Assembly (NCBI GenBank): GCA_945906715.1
Contig: CAMDRK010000003.1
Coordinates: 1 to 29,220 of the forward strand
Source: Nitrospira lenta
GTDB lineage: Bacteria; Nitrospirota; Nitrospiria; Nitrospirales; Nitrospiraceae
DNA: 29,220 bases
Direction of reading: 5' to 3'
Below are positions 7,155-16,529 of this stretch, in pieces. The notes beneath the pieces were generated by a model. The model worked only from the letters and a program-made list of their open reading frames with translations. It had not been told where the DNA came from and ran no database searches. How positions within the stretch are numbered: the stretch's first letter is position 1; every line of letters starts with the position of its first letter. The translations under genes and the position numbers were made by a program.

Positions 7155-8672
7155 ATGGCGCGTAATCCCATCACCCTCATGCAGTTGCTCGCGGTGCTTC
7201 GCGGGCAGGTCGAGATTCTGGAGCAGCGCGGCGATGTGAACCTCCCGGTGCATGCGATCACGGACGATTCGCGGGCTGTGACGGCCGGGAGTCTCTTTGT
7301 TGCGGTCAAGGGTGAGCGCGTCGACGGTCACAGATTTGTCGAACAGGCCATCAAGGCCGGCGCGGTTGCGGTGGTCGCGCAGACGGCTCTGGCTTCGGGG
7401 CCGGTACCGTTCGTGGGGGTGGCCGATTCACGCAAGGCGCTCGGCCTTCTCGGTAGCCGGTTTCACGGAGATCCTTCCGCCCATCTTAAGATGATCGGTG
7501 TGACGGGCACGAATGGGAAGACAACGACGACATATCTTTGCAAATCATTATTGGAAGGAATCGGCCGGCGGGTTGGATTGATCGGCACAGTGGGTTACCA
7601 GATCGGGCAGGAGACGATTCCTGCCTCCCACACGACGCCCGGCGCACTCGATCTTCAAGCACTCTTGGCGAAGATGGTCGATGGTGGACTGAATGCCGCT
7701 GTGATGGAAGTGTCGTCCCACGCGCTTGCGTTAGACCGGACAGCGGGATGCGAGTATGACGTGGCGGTTTTTACGAACCTTACGCAGGACCACCTCGACT
7801 TTCATCACACTATGGACGAGTACTTTGAGGCAAAGCTGCGGCTCTTTACCGGATTGGCCGGAGGGAAGAAGACCGGGAAACGCGCGATTGTCAATTTGGA
7901 CGATCCCAGAGGGGGTGCGATCCGAGCAGCCTGCCCTGTGCCGGCTTGGGGCTATGCCATTAAGAACCAGGCCGATATCAAGGCGGAACGAGTGCGTCTC
8001 TCCCTTGCCGGGACCACTTTTACCGCGTCAACTCCAGCGGGATCGTTTGCGGTCGAGAGCCGGTTGGTCGGGGAGCACAACGTCTATAACTTATTGGGAG
8101 CGATTGGAGTGGCGCTGCATAGTGGAGCGACATCCGATCAGGTCTGCGAAGCGGCCACCCAGATTACCAATGTCCCTGGTCGCTTCGAGCGGGTCTGTTC
8201 CGGGCAAGATTTTACCGTCGTCGTCGATTATGCTCATACAGAGGATGCGCTTCTCCGTCTGCTGACGGCAGCCCAGACGTTGAAGACCGGGAGGATCATT
8301 ACGGTGTTCGGCTGCGGTGGCGATCGGGATCGAGGGAAGCGTCCCAAGATGGGTCGTGCCGCCGTGGAATACAGCGATGTGGTGATCCTGACGTCGGATA
8401 ACCCTCGAACCGAGGATCCGATGGCGATCCTCCATGAGGTTGAGATCGGCGTGCGCGATGCGTTGGCGCTCCGCAATCATGTGCAGTATCACATGGTGCC
8501 GGATCGCCGTGAGGCGATCGGCGCAGCCATCCACGAAGCGCGTCGAGACGATATGGTGCTCATCGCCGGCAAGGGACATGAGGACTATCAAATCATCGGC
8601 ACCAAGAAGTTTCATTTTGACGACCGTGAGGTGGCTCGCGAGGCGATTCAGCAATTGCGGGATTGCGCGTGA
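7155..8672 (+). CDS. murE: UDP-MurNAc-L-Ala-D-Glu:meso-diaminopimelate ligase MurE
   Basis: MurE adds the third residue of the peptidoglycan stem peptide in the cytosol, using ATP. The 505-residue product has the N-terminal UDP-binding domain (TDDSRAVTAGSLFVA near 36-50) and the ATP loop TGTNGKTTT at 117-125. It also has the central EVSSHALALDR block, an EAKLRLF segment that should hold the carbamylated lysine (Lys228), and DNPR at 415-418. The DNPR motif is the known signature for meso-diaminopimelate specificity as opposed to lysine, so the cell wall here is predicted to be of the DAP type. The gene lies 6 nt after ftsI. Confidence 0.96.
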   Translation: MARNPITLMQLLAVLRGQVEILEQRGDVNLPVHAITDDSRAVTAGSLFVAVKGERVDGHRFVEQAIKAGAVAVVAQTALASGPVPFVGVADSRKALGLLGSRFHGDPSAHLKMIGVTGTNGKTTTTYLCKSLLEGIGRRVGLIGTVGYQIGQETIPASHTTPGALDLQALLAKMVDGGLNAAVMEVSSHALALDRTAGCEYDVAVFTNLTQDHLDFHHTMDEYFEAKLRLFTGLAGGKKTGKRAIVNLDDPRGGAIRAACPVPAWGYAIKNQADIKAERVRLSLAGTTFTASTPAGSFAVESRLVGEHNVYNLLGAIGVALHSGATSDQVCEAATQITNVPGRFERVCSGQDFTVVVDYAHTEDALLRLLTAAQTLKTGRIITVFGCGGDRDRGKRPKMGRAAVEYSDVVILTSDNPRTEDPMAILHEVEIGVRDALALRNHVQYHMVPDRREAIGAAIHEARRDDMVLIAGKGHEDYQIIGTKKFHFDDREVAREAIQQLRDCA

Positions 8673-8713
8673 AAACCCAGGCTACAGCCGGAATCCCTCA
8701 GGATAAGGAATTA

Positions 8714-10168
8714 ATGGGACTCTTTACGATTGAGGAGTTACGAGAAGTCATCAGCGTGAAAGTTCTTGCGGGGCAAGACGCGTTATCGGGGAAGCGTCGG
8801 ATCAGACAGGTCGGCACGGATTCCCGATCGATCCGCCGCGGCGACCTCTTCGTTGCGCTCAGAGGCGATCGGTTCGACGGTCATGAGTTTGTGCCGGACG
8901 TACTTGCGAAGGGTGCAGCGGGAGCCATCGTCCACGATGAGTACCGCCTTCCTCCTCGCTCCGCAGCGGTACGCCGGATCGAGGGACCGTCTGCGCCCTT
9001 TCTCTTCGGTGTGCGGGATCCGCTGTTTGCCTACCAGCAGTTAGCGACACATTATCGCAGCCGGTTCACTATTCCCATGGTGGCGGTGACCGGAAGCAAC
9101 GGTAAGACGACGACGAAAGATATGGTGGCATCGGTGCTGGCTCAGCGGTGGTCGGTGCTGAAGACCGAGGGGAATTTCAACAATCGGATCGGCGTACCCT
9201 CTACCCTGTTTCGGCTCACGGCTCGCCATCAGGCAGCCGTCATTGAGATGGGTGTGGATCAGCAGGGGCAGACGACCCGGCTCTGTGAGATTGTCAGGCC
9301 CACGATCGGGTTGATCACCAATATCGGCCCCGATCATCTCGAGTTTTTGGGAAGCATGGAAGGATCGGCGCAATCGAAGGCGGAATTATTGGACATGCTT
9401 CCGGCCGATGGCATGGCGATTCTGAATGCCGACGATACCTACTTCGACTACCTCGCCGCGCGCGCGCAGTGTCGCGTCATGTCGTTTGGATTGTCGGAGA
9501 TGGCCGATGTTCGTGCGAGCGGGATCATGTCCGATGCGCGCCAAGGCACGACCTTTCGCTTGCACCTCCCTGGAAAGAGCCGTCCCACGATCGTTCGGAT
9601 CAAGGTGCATGGCACGCACAACGTCATCAACGCGCTCGCTGCGGTGGCCGTGGGCGTCTCGTTGAACTTGTCCGGGTCGATGATTGCCCAAGGGTTGGGC
9701 CGATTCCGTCCCGCCGCGATGCGATCGCAGGTGGTGACCCATCACGGCGTCCATATCATCAACGATTGCTACAACGCCAACCCCGCGTCGATGAAAGCTG
9801 CGCTCCAATTGCTGGCCCAGTGGAGTCCTGCGCGCGAACGGATTGCCGTGCTGGGAGACATGTTAGAGCTCGGCTCTGAAACAGTCCGGATGCATCGGGA
9901 CGTTGGGGAGTTTCTAGCTGCGCAAGGGCTGTCGCGGCTGATCGTCTGCGGGACGTTGGGGCGTGAACTTGGGGAAGGCGCCCGGCAGGGCGGGATGGCA
10001 GGTTCGCAGATAGATGAAGTGGTGGATGCGGCGGCGGCGGCTGATCGCCTCAAGAGGATTGTACGGCAAGGTGACGTGGTGTTGGTGAAGGCCTCTCGCG
10101 GGATGAAAATGGAGCAGGTTGTGCAGGTTCTGACGGGGATGAGGGCAGTTACTAAGCAGGCATCGTAA
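8714..10168 (+). CDS. murF: UDP-MurNAc-tripeptide:D-Ala-D-Ala ligase MurF
   Basis: MurF attaches D-Ala-D-Ala to complete UDP-MurNAc-pentapeptide. From the ATG at 8714 it is 484 residues. It contains the DSRSIRRGDLFVALRGDRFDGH-type N-terminal domain, the ATP loop GSNGKTTTK, the EMGVDQQGQ block, NADD, the central GTHNVINALAA block and NDCYNANPASM in the C-terminal domain. The ATG is preferred because AAGGAA lies just before it and MGLFTIEEL aligns with usual MurF starts. The frame also stays open to a GTG at 8669 that overlaps the murE stop (GTGA), so a coupled start 15 codons longer is possible. Confidence 0.95.
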   Translation: MGLFTIEELREVISVKVLAGQDALSGKRRIRQVGTDSRSIRRGDLFVALRGDRFDGHEFVPDVLAKGAAGAIVHDEYRLPPRSAAVRRIEGPSAPFLFGVRDPLFAYQQLATHYRSRFTIPMVAVTGSNGKTTTKDMVASVLAQRWSVLKTEGNFNNRIGVPSTLFRLTARHQAAVIEMGVDQQGQTTRLCEIVRPTIGLITNIGPDHLEFLGSMEGSAQSKAELLDMLPADGMAILNADDTYFDYLAARAQCRVMSFGLSEMADVRASGIMSDARQGTTFRLHLPGKSRPTIVRIKVHGTHNVINALAAVAVGVSLNLSGSMIAQGLGRFRPAAMRSQVVTHHGVHIINDCYNANPASMKAALQLLAQWSPARERIAVLGDMLELGSETVRMHRDVGEFLAAQGLSRLIVCGTLGRELGEGARQGGMAGSQIDEVVDAAAAADRLKRIVRQGDVVLVKASRGMKMEQVVQVLTGMRAVTKQAS

Positions 10169-10235
10169 GGAGTCGGCGTCCATTCGACTCACGGGTTGGT
10201 CGGATAGGCCCACTCATTTTTAAGGTAAAGATCGC

Positions 10236-11312
10236 ATGCTCTATAACTGGCTGTATCCGTTTCATGCGGATTATTCATTCCTGAACGTCTTTCGGTATTT
10301 GAGTTTTCGGATCATCTATGCGGCCGTGACGGCGTTCTTGATTGCCTTTGTGCTGGCCCCCTGGGTGATCAAGAAATTACAAGACATTAAGCTGGGCCAG
10401 CAGATTCGCGGCGACGGTCCCAAAAGCCACCTGGCGAAGAGCGGCACGCCTACGATGGGGGGGATTCTCATCCTCTTCGCAGTGGTCCTCTCGACGCTCT
10501 TGTGGAGCGATATCGCGAAGCCGTATGTCTGGCTTGTGCTCGCCGCCATGCTGGGGTTTGGGGCGATAGGATTTGCCGATGACTATCTCAAGTTCATCAA
10601 GGCCCAATCGAAAGGGTTGACGGCGGGACAGAAATTCACGGCGCAAGTGGCGATGGCCTTGGCGATCGCACTCGTCCTCTATTTCCTGCCCGGCTATACG
10701 ACCAAGCTCAGCATCCCATTTTTCAAGAATTTCGTTCCGGATCTCGGCTGGATGTATGTCGCCTTTGCTGTAATCGTCATTGTCGGGAGTTCTAATGCCG
10801 TCAATCTGACCGACGGTCTCGATGGGCTCGCGATTGGCCCGGTCATGATCGCGTCATTGGCCTATACGATCGTGGCTTATGTCGCCGGCCATCGGCTCAT
10901 GTCGGACTATCTGCTCATTCCGCACATCGAAGGCGCGGGTGAACTTGCGGTGTTCACCGCCTCCATTTTGGGGGCAAGTCTTGGATTTCTGTGGTTCAAC
11001 ACCTATCCGGCTTCCGTATTCATGGGGGATGTGGGCTCGCTTCCGCTGGGGGCAGCGCTGGGCACGGTTGCTGTGATCAGCAAGCACGAGCTGCTGCTTC
11101 TGATGGTCGGCGGAGTGTTTGTGATTGAAGCGGTCTCGGTCATTTTTCAGGTGATCTCGTTCAAGGCACGCGGGAAACGAATTTTTCTCATGGCGCCCAT
11201 CCATCATCACTTTGAGATGAAGGGGTGGGAGGAGCCCAAGGTTGTGGTGCGCTTGTGGATCATTGCCATTTTGTTGGCATTACTGAGCCTGAGTACCTTA
11301 AAGCTGCGGTGA
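10236..11312 (+). CDS. mraY: Phospho-MurNAc-pentapeptide transferase MraY (lipid I synthase)
   Basis: MraY transfers phospho-MurNAc-pentapeptide to undecaprenyl phosphate in the inner membrane, forming lipid I. The 358-residue product has the usual length and about ten membrane segments. Conserved polar blocks are TPTMGGILI (71-79), the Mg-binding DDYLKF with Asp115/116, NLTDGLDGLA with Asp193 and Asp196, FMGDVGSL with Asp265, and the HHHFE cluster at 323-327. An AAGG ribosome site lies about 10 nt before the ATG. The 67 nt upstream hold a weak 6-bp hairpin (10170-10190) that is too poor to call a terminator, so cotranscription with murF is likely. Confidence 0.97.
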   Translation: MLYNWLYPFHADYSFLNVFRYLSFRIIYAAVTAFLIAFVLAPWVIKKLQDIKLGQQIRGDGPKSHLAKSGTPTMGGILILFAVVLSTLLWSDIAKPYVWLVLAAMLGFGAIGFADDYLKFIKAQSKGLTAGQKFTAQVAMALAIALVLYFLPGYTTKLSIPFFKNFVPDLGWMYVAFAVIVIVGSSNAVNLTDGLDGLAIGPVMIASLAYTIVAYVAGHRLMSDYLLIPHIEGAGELAVFTASILGASLGFLWFNTYPASVFMGDVGSLPLGAALGTVAVISKHELLLLMVGGVFVIEAVSVIFQVISFKARGKRIFLMAPIHHHFEMKGWEEPKVVVRLWIIAILLALLSLSTLKLR

Positions 11313-11316
11313 TGGC

Positions 11317-12726
11317 ATGGTAGGAGAGACGGCAGTGGAATTGGCTGGAGCGCGTGTCACGGTCATGGGGCTTGCCAGAAGCGGTGTCGCGGCTTGCCGG
11401 TTGCTCCAGGCAGCGGGGGCACGTGTCACGGTGGCCGATCGGAAGGAATCGACTGAGCTGGCGGCAGTCCTCGGCGGCATCGACCGCGATCACGTGGGCG
11501 TGACCGTCGGGGCACAGTACGAGTCGTCACTCGACGAGGCGGACCTGGTGGTGATCAGCCCCGGAGTACCCTATCGACTGGCCCCGCTCGAAGCGGTGCG
11601 TCGGCGCGGCGTGAAGGTGATCGGCGAATTGGAGCTGGCCTCTCAGTTTTTCAGAAGCCCGCTCCTTGCCATCACGGGCACCAATGGCAAGAGCACGACT
11701 GTGACCTTGATTGGCAAATTTCTCGCCGAGAGCGGGAAGCGGGCGTTTGTCGGAGGAAATTTGGGCACCGCTTTGAGCGAGGCGGCGGTGGAAGACCTTC
11801 GCGCCGGTCAGGCGGGAAAGCCGAGTCCGTTCGACTATCTCGTCGTCGAGGTCTCCAGTTTTCAGCTGGAAACAATCGATCGATTCCATCCCTGGATTGC
11901 GGCCCTGCTCAACGTGACGGTCGATCACCAGGACCGGTATGAGTCGCTGGACGAATACATCGCGGCTAAACAGCGGATCTTCGAAAATCAAACGGCATCG
12001 GATTTTGCGCTGTTCAACCTTGACGATAGCCGTGTGGCCGCGCTGCGACATCGCGTCCCTGGGAAACGCTTGGGGTTTACGACCACGTCGACGCTCGGCG
12101 GTGATTTAGCCGGAGGAACTTACCTAGAAGACGACCGGATCGTGACGACGGTCACCGGGGTACGGCAAGAGATCTGTCGTCGAAGTGAGATCCGCATCAT
12201 CGGCAACCATAACGTGGAGAACGTCATGGCGGCTGCGACCTATGGCTTGCTGTGCGGTTGCCCTCTCGATGTGATTCGCCGTGTCCTCGCGACATTTCCA
12301 GGACTCGAGCATGCCCTTGAAATCGTTCGCGAGCGTCGGGGGGTCCGATTTGTCAACGATTCGAAGGGGACGAATGTCGATGCTACGCTCAAGGCGCTGG
12401 AAAGTATCGATCACCAGATTTGGCTCATTGCCGGTGGGCGGGATAAGGGTGGTGACTTTTCGCGACTCGCTCAGGCGGTCAGTCGGCGAGTCACGCGTGT
12501 GATTCTGATAGGGGAAGCGGCGCCGCTGTTGCGGAAGGCGTGGGAAGGTGTCGCCACGCTGACTGAGGCTTCCACCTTGCGGGACGCCGTGGATTGTGCC
12601 GCGCAGGGGGCATCGCCGGGTGACGTCGTGTTGTTATCCCCGGCTTGTGCCAGCTTCGACATGTTTGCGGACTATCAAGACCGTGGCCGTCAATTCAAGG
12701 CATTGGTACATGCCTTACCGGCGTGA
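11317..12726 (+). CDS. murD: UDP-MurNAc-L-alanine:D-glutamate ligase MurD
   Basis: MurD adds D-glutamate to UDP-MurNAc-L-Ala in the cytosol. The 469-residue protein has an N-terminal Rossmann-like domain (GARVTVMGLARSGVA at 11-25), ISPGVP at 80-85 and the ATP loop GTNGKST at 121-127. It also has EVSSFQLE in the central domain, FVNDSKGTN and AGGRDKGGDF in the C-terminal domain, and a C-terminal LSPACASFDMF block diagnostic of MurD. It begins 4 nt after the mraY stop and ends 32 nt before ftsW. Confidence 0.96.
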   Translation: MVGETAVELAGARVTVMGLARSGVAACRLLQAAGARVTVADRKESTELAAVLGGIDRDHVGVTVGAQYESSLDEADLVVISPGVPYRLAPLEAVRRRGVKVIGELELASQFFRSPLLAITGTNGKSTTVTLIGKFLAESGKRAFVGGNLGTALSEAAVEDLRAGQAGKPSPFDYLVVEVSSFQLETIDRFHPWIAALLNVTVDHQDRYESLDEYIAAKQRIFENQTASDFALFNLDDSRVAALRHRVPGKRLGFTTTSTLGGDLAGGTYLEDDRIVTTVTGVRQEICRRSEIRIIGNHNVENVMAAATYGLLCGCPLDVIRRVLATFPGLEHALEIVRERRGVRFVNDSKGTNVDATLKALESIDHQIWLIAGGRDKGGDFSRLAQAVSRRVTRVILIGEAAPLLRKAWEGVATLTEASTLRDAVDCAAQGASPGDVVLLSPACASFDMFADYQDRGRQFKALVHALPA

Positions 12727-12758
12727 CGTGCAAAGCGGGGGAGGGGCGGTTCTGAGCA

Positions 12759-13955
12759 ATGGGGCATCGATCAGCGGGGACTCTGGCGCTCCCATGGTCC
12801 CAGACCAGCCAACGGTCGGGCAAACAACGGGTAGCGGCGGATCATACGCTTCTAGCGGTCACCATGATCCTGGCGTTGGTGGGCCTGGTCATGGTGTTCA
12901 GCGCAAGCGCCATTGTGGCGGGCAACAGGTTTCAGGATCCCGGATTTTTTCTGAAGCGGCAGATCGCCTGGCTCGCGTTCGGCTTGCTGTTGATGCACCT
13001 CACGTCGCGTATCGATTACACGTTCTGGAAGAAGCTCTCCATCCCGATGTTGGCCTGCATCGTACTGCTGCTTATCTTGGTGCTGGTGCCGTCGCTTGGT
13101 GTGGCGGCCAAGGGGGCGCGGCGATGGTTGCGGTTGGGATTCATCTCGGTGCAGCCGGCGGAGATGGTCAAGCTCGTGGCAGTCATCTATCTGGCGGCAT
13201 ATCTGACCAAAAAAGGGGACAAGATCACGTTGTTTCGTATCGGACTTCTGCCGGCCCTGATCGTGATCGGACTGTTGAGCGGACTGGTGTTGCTGGAGCC
13301 GGATCTTGGGACGGTCGTGGTGCTTGGGCTGGTGACGGTCGGGATGTGTTTTCTCGCCGGGGCGCGCCTCTCCCATCTCTTGGCCTTAGGCCTTTGTGCG
13401 ATTCCAGTCGTGCTGGCGCTGGTCCTGGGGTCCAGTTATCGACGCCAACGGCTTATGACCTTTCTGGCTCCATGGAAGGATGCGTCGGATGCCGGGTTTC
13501 AAATCACGCAGTCCTTCTTGTCCTTCGGCAGCGGCGGTTCGTTCGGGGTGGGATTGGGCGAGGGCAAACAGAAGCTCTACTTCCTCCCGGAGGCGCATAC
13601 AGACTTTGTCTTGGCGCTGGTCGGAGAAGAACTGGGGCTCGTCGGCACCGCCGCAATCATCCTGTTATTCGCATTTTTTGTGTGGCGCGGGTTTCAAATC
13701 GCCGCGCGCGCGCGGGTACCGTTCGGCCGCTATCTGGGTCTGGGCATTACCCTGTTGATCGGCAGCCAGGCGCTGGTGAATGCCGCGGTGGTGACGGGGC
13801 TCTTGCCGACGAAAGGACTCACCTTGCCGTTCGTGAGTTATGGAGGGTCGTCGTTAGTGGTCAGTCTGATCGGCGTGGGGATCTTGCTCAGTATTTCTCG
13901 CGACCGGCATGCTGGTGGGTCTCGAAGTGGGCGCGATGGGTTGAATCACGGATGA
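12759..13955 (+). CDS. ftsW: Septal peptidoglycan glycosyltransferase FtsW (SEDS family)
   Basis: FtsW polymerises lipid II into glycan strands at the septum with FtsI. The 398-residue product has a roughly 30-residue cytoplasmic start and about ten membrane segments. SEDS landmarks are KGARRWL (118-124), QPAEMVKL (132-139), EPDLGT at 180-185 with the conserved Asp182, the LVGEELG block (288-294) and GLLPTKGLTLPFVSYGGSS from 347 to 365, which separates FtsW from RodA in context. A GGGGGAGGGG tract precedes the ATG. The stop overlaps the murG start (ATGA). Confidence 0.96.
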   Translation: MGHRSAGTLALPWSQTSQRSGKQRVAADHTLLAVTMILALVGLVMVFSASAIVAGNRFQDPGFFLKRQIAWLAFGLLLMHLTSRIDYTFWKKLSIPMLACIVLLLILVLVPSLGVAAKGARRWLRLGFISVQPAEMVKLVAVIYLAAYLTKKGDKITLFRIGLLPALIVIGLLSGLVLLEPDLGTVVVLGLVTVGMCFLAGARLSHLLALGLCAIPVVLALVLGSSYRRQRLMTFLAPWKDASDAGFQITQSFLSFGSGGSFGVGLGEGKQKLYFLPEAHTDFVLALVGEELGLVGTAAIILLFAFFVWRGFQIAARARVPFGRYLGLGITLLIGSQALVNAAVVTGLLPTKGLTLPFVSYGGSSLVVSLIGVGILLSISRDRHAGGSRSGRDGLNHG

Positions 13956-15070
13956 CGATTGTCATAGCAGCAGGAGGAACTGGTGGCCATCTCTATCCGG
14001 CTGTGGCGTTGGCGCGAGAGTTTCTCCGGTACGATCCCGGGGCCAAGATCCTCTTCGTGGGGACGGCGCGTGGACTCGAGTCGAAGGTGCTTGCCCACGA
14101 AGGATTCGAGCTGGCGTTGATCAGTGCCCAGCCAGTGATGGGCAAGGGTCTGTTCGGGGCGCTGACGGGGCTGTGCGCCACGCCGGTCAGTTTGTGGCAG
14201 AGCCTGAGAATCCTGCGTGCCAGACGGGCTGATTTGGTGATCGGGGTCGGCGGGTATACGAGTCCGATGATGTTGCTCGCTGCAGCGTTGGCCGGAGTAG
14301 TGCGTGTGATTCTTGAGCCGAATGCAAATCCCGGGGCAGCCAACAAAGCGGTGGGACCGTTTGCTCAGCGCGTCTTTCTTGCATTCGAATCGGCGGCTGG
14401 TTCATTCGATCGTTCTAAGGTACGCGTGGTGGGGACTCCAATTCGCAAAGCGTTTTTGGACGGCATGCGGCAGAGCAGGGAGAAATTGGGACCACTGCAT
14501 CTGCTGATTTTCGGGGGAAGTCAGGGCGCGAAGGCGATGAATGCAGCGGTGACAGAAGGATTGCCCGATCTGATGACACAGATACCACAGCTCACTGTGA
14601 CCCATCAGACCGGCGAGTCCGACCATGCGCGGGTGGCTGAGGCCTATCGTCGCACCGGCTTTGAGCAACAAGTCGTGCCGTTTATCTATGACATGCCTGC
14701 CGCATTGCGGCAGGCGGATCTTGTGGTGGCGAGAGCGGGAGCCATGACGGTAGCGGAACTTACGGCCTGTGGAAAACCGGCCATTCTCATTCCGTTGCCT
14801 TCGGCCATCTACGATCACCAGACGAAGAATGCCAAGGTGATGGAAGCAGCCGGAGCTGCCGTGCTGCTCACGCAATCTATGCTCACCGGCTCCCTGTTGG
14901 TCCGCACAGTGGCGGGCATTCTCGGGGATCCTGCGCGATTGCGAGCGATGGGGGAAGCCAGTCTTTCTCTGCGGAAAATCGACGCAGCCGAGGTCATCGT
15001 CCGCGAATGTTACGCACTCATGGGAGGACATCATGATGTCAACCGGTCTGTTGGAGAGGCAGGAAGCTAA
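13952..15070 (+). CDS. murG: UDP-GlcNAc:lipid I N-acetylglucosaminyltransferase MurG
   Basis: MurG converts lipid I to lipid II on the cytoplasmic face of the inner membrane. The product is 372 residues with the N-terminal GGTGGH loop at residues 8-13, GVGGYTS, EPNANPG, FGGSQGAKAMN in the second Rossmann domain, and RAGAMTVAEL followed by the DHQTKNA block that binds the UDP-GlcNAc donor. The ATG at 13952 overlaps the ftsW stop by 4 nt and gives the family-typical N terminus. The same frame happens to stay open for about 1.35 kb upstream through ftsW; that part has no MurG character and is not counted as coding. The gene ends inside the murC start region. Confidence 0.96.
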   Translation: MTIVIAAGGTGGHLYPAVALAREFLRYDPGAKILFVGTARGLESKVLAHEGFELALISAQPVMGKGLFGALTGLCATPVSLWQSLRILRARRADLVIGVGGYTSPMMLLAAALAGVVRVILEPNANPGAANKAVGPFAQRVFLAFESAAGSFDRSKVRVVGTPIRKAFLDGMRQSREKLGPLHLLIFGGSQGAKAMNAAVTEGLPDLMTQIPQLTVTHQTGESDHARVAEAYRRTGFEQQVVPFIYDMPAALRQADLVVARAGAMTVAELTACGKPAILIPLPSAIYDHQTKNAKVMEAAGAAVLLTQSMLTGSLLVRTVAGILGDPARLRAMGEASLSLRKIDAAEVIVRECYALMGGHHDVNRSVGEAGS

Positions 15071-16529
15071 TGGCACTGGGCAACGTGGACAGGGGTCACA
15101 GTCGTATCCACCGGTTGGTGGAGTAAGGCGCGCGCCAATGTTTCGCAAGACGCAACAGATTCACTTAGTCGGGATCGGGGGGTCGGGGATGAGCGGCATC
15201 GCCGAGGTGCTGCTGACGTTGGGGTACAAGGTGACAGGCTCGGACTTGCAGGCTTCTGATACGACGCGAAGATTGGAAGAACTTGGTGGGCGCATCTTTG
15301 TCGGCCATCAGGAGTCGAATGTGGGGGAGGCCCAAGTGGTGGTCATTTCTTCCGCTGTGTCGGCACAGAACCCCGAGGTCGTGGTCGCAAAGTCGAAGCA
15401 GATTCCCGTGATTCCCAGGGCCGAGATGCTTGCGGAGCTGATGCGGCTGAAATTTGGGGTTGCCATTGCCGGCGCTCATGGAAAAACCACGACGACGTCG
15501 ATGGTCGCTAATGTGCTGGCTCAGGGAGGGCTGGATCCGACGATGGTGATCGGTGGCAAAGTGAATGCGTTGGGAAGTCATGCCCGCCTTGGCCGAGGCG
15601 AGCTCCTCGTGGCGGAAGCCGATGAGAGCGACGGGTCGTTTCTTCGTCTGTCTCCGACCGTTGTCGCGGTCACGAATCTCGACAGGGAACATCTGGATCA
15701 CTACGGCAGCATGGAACGCATCAACGAGTGCTTTCTCGAGTTTATTAATAAGGTGCCGTTCTATGGGTTGGCCGTATTGTGTGCCGACGATGATCGGCTG
15801 AGAGCGCTCTTTCCGAACATCGTGAAACGCTATCAGACCTATGGGCTCAGTGAGCGTGAAGGTGTCACGCCTGACTTCTTTGCGACAGAGATCAGCTTGA
15901 ACCAATGGGGCGCTGAGTTTCGGGCGCAGTTCCGTGGGCGCAATTTGGGTCCGTTCCGCCTGGCTGTGCCAGGGCGGCACAATGTTTCCAACGCGCTTGT
16001 GGCGATTGCGATCGGCATCGAATTGGATGTGCCGGTGGATCTCATCAGAAAAGCGCTGGCAGCCTATGCCGGGGTCGAGCGCCGCTTTCATCTGCGCGGG
16101 GAAGCCAATGGGATTATGGTCGTGGACGATTACGGGCATCATCCAACCGAGATCAAGGCCACCCTCGCCGCAGCGAAGCAAGGCTGGAAGGACCGGCGGC
16201 TGGTGGTGCTCTTTCAGCCGCATCGCTATACCAGGACGCGAGATCTCCTGGAGGATTTTGCAAAGTCGTTTGACCAATCAGACATATTGTTCTTAGCTGA
16301 TATTTATGCGGCAGGAGAGCAGCCGATTCCCGGAGTGTCCGGAGCCAAGTTGGCCGACGTTATTCGTGCGTCCGGCCATCCGTCCGTAACCTTTGTGGAA
16401 CACAAGGAGCAGTTGGTGGATCAGGTATTGCCCCATCTGAAATCGGGGGATCTCGTCATTACATTAGGGGCGGGGGATATTTGGAAGACGGGGGTTGGGC
16501 TATTAGCCCGATTGGCCCCCGCCGGATGA
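15033..16529 (+). CDS. murC: UDP-MurNAc:L-alanine ligase MurC
   Basis: MurC attaches L-alanine, the first stem-peptide residue, to UDP-MurNAc. It has IHLVGIGGSGMSGIAEVL at 43-60, SSAVSAQNPE near 106-115, the ATP loop GAHGKTTTT at 147-155, EADESDGSF and the central GRHNVSNALVA block. A C-terminal domain contains DDYGHHPTEIKA and FQPHRYTRT, typical of MurC. The ATG at 15033 has an excellent GGGAGGA ribosome site at about 5 nt, but gives a 35-residue Gly/Gln-rich extension before the usual MurC start and a 38-nt overlap with murG. An internal ATG at 15138 (MFRKTQQ) matches the family start but has only a weak ribosome site. Confidence 0.95.
   Translation: MMSTGLLERQEANGTGQRGQGSQSYPPVGGVRRAPMFRKTQQIHLVGIGGSGMSGIAEVLLTLGYKVTGSDLQASDTTRRLEELGGRIFVGHQESNVGEAQVVVISSAVSAQNPEVVVAKSKQIPVIPRAEMLAELMRLKFGVAIAGAHGKTTTTSMVANVLAQGGLDPTMVIGGKVNALGSHARLGRGELLVAEADESDGSFLRLSPTVVAVTNLDREHLDHYGSMERINECFLEFINKVPFYGLAVLCADDDRLRALFPNIVKRYQTYGLSEREGVTPDFFATEISLNQWGAEFRAQFRGRNLGPFRLAVPGRHNVSNALVAIAIGIELDVPVDLIRKALAAYAGVERRFHLRGEANGIMVVDDYGHHPTEIKATLAAAKQGWKDRRLVVLFQPHRYTRTRDLLEDFAKSFDQSDILFLADIYAAGEQPIPGVSGAKLADVIRASGHPSVTFVEHKEQLVDQVLPHLKSGDLVITLGAGDIWKTGVGLLARLAPAG

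Noticed and set aside
9455..9480. A GC-alternating run (CGCGCGCGC) resembling the core of the structured repeats.
   Set aside because: It lies inside murF coding sequence, encodes Ala-Ala-Arg-Ala, and lacks the paired arms.
10169..10235. Weak hairpin GAGTCG/CGACTC between murF and mraY as a possible terminator.
   Set aside because: The stem is only 6 bp, the T-run at about 10216-10220 is 25 nt away, and a terminator in the middle of the cluster is unlikely.
12596..13951. A long open frame running through ftsW in another frame and joining murG, which would give an 824-residue protein.
   Set aside because: The upstream part overlaps the clear FtsW coding sequence, has low-complexity Gly/Arg-rich composition and no recognisable domain. 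MurG has its normal start at 13952.
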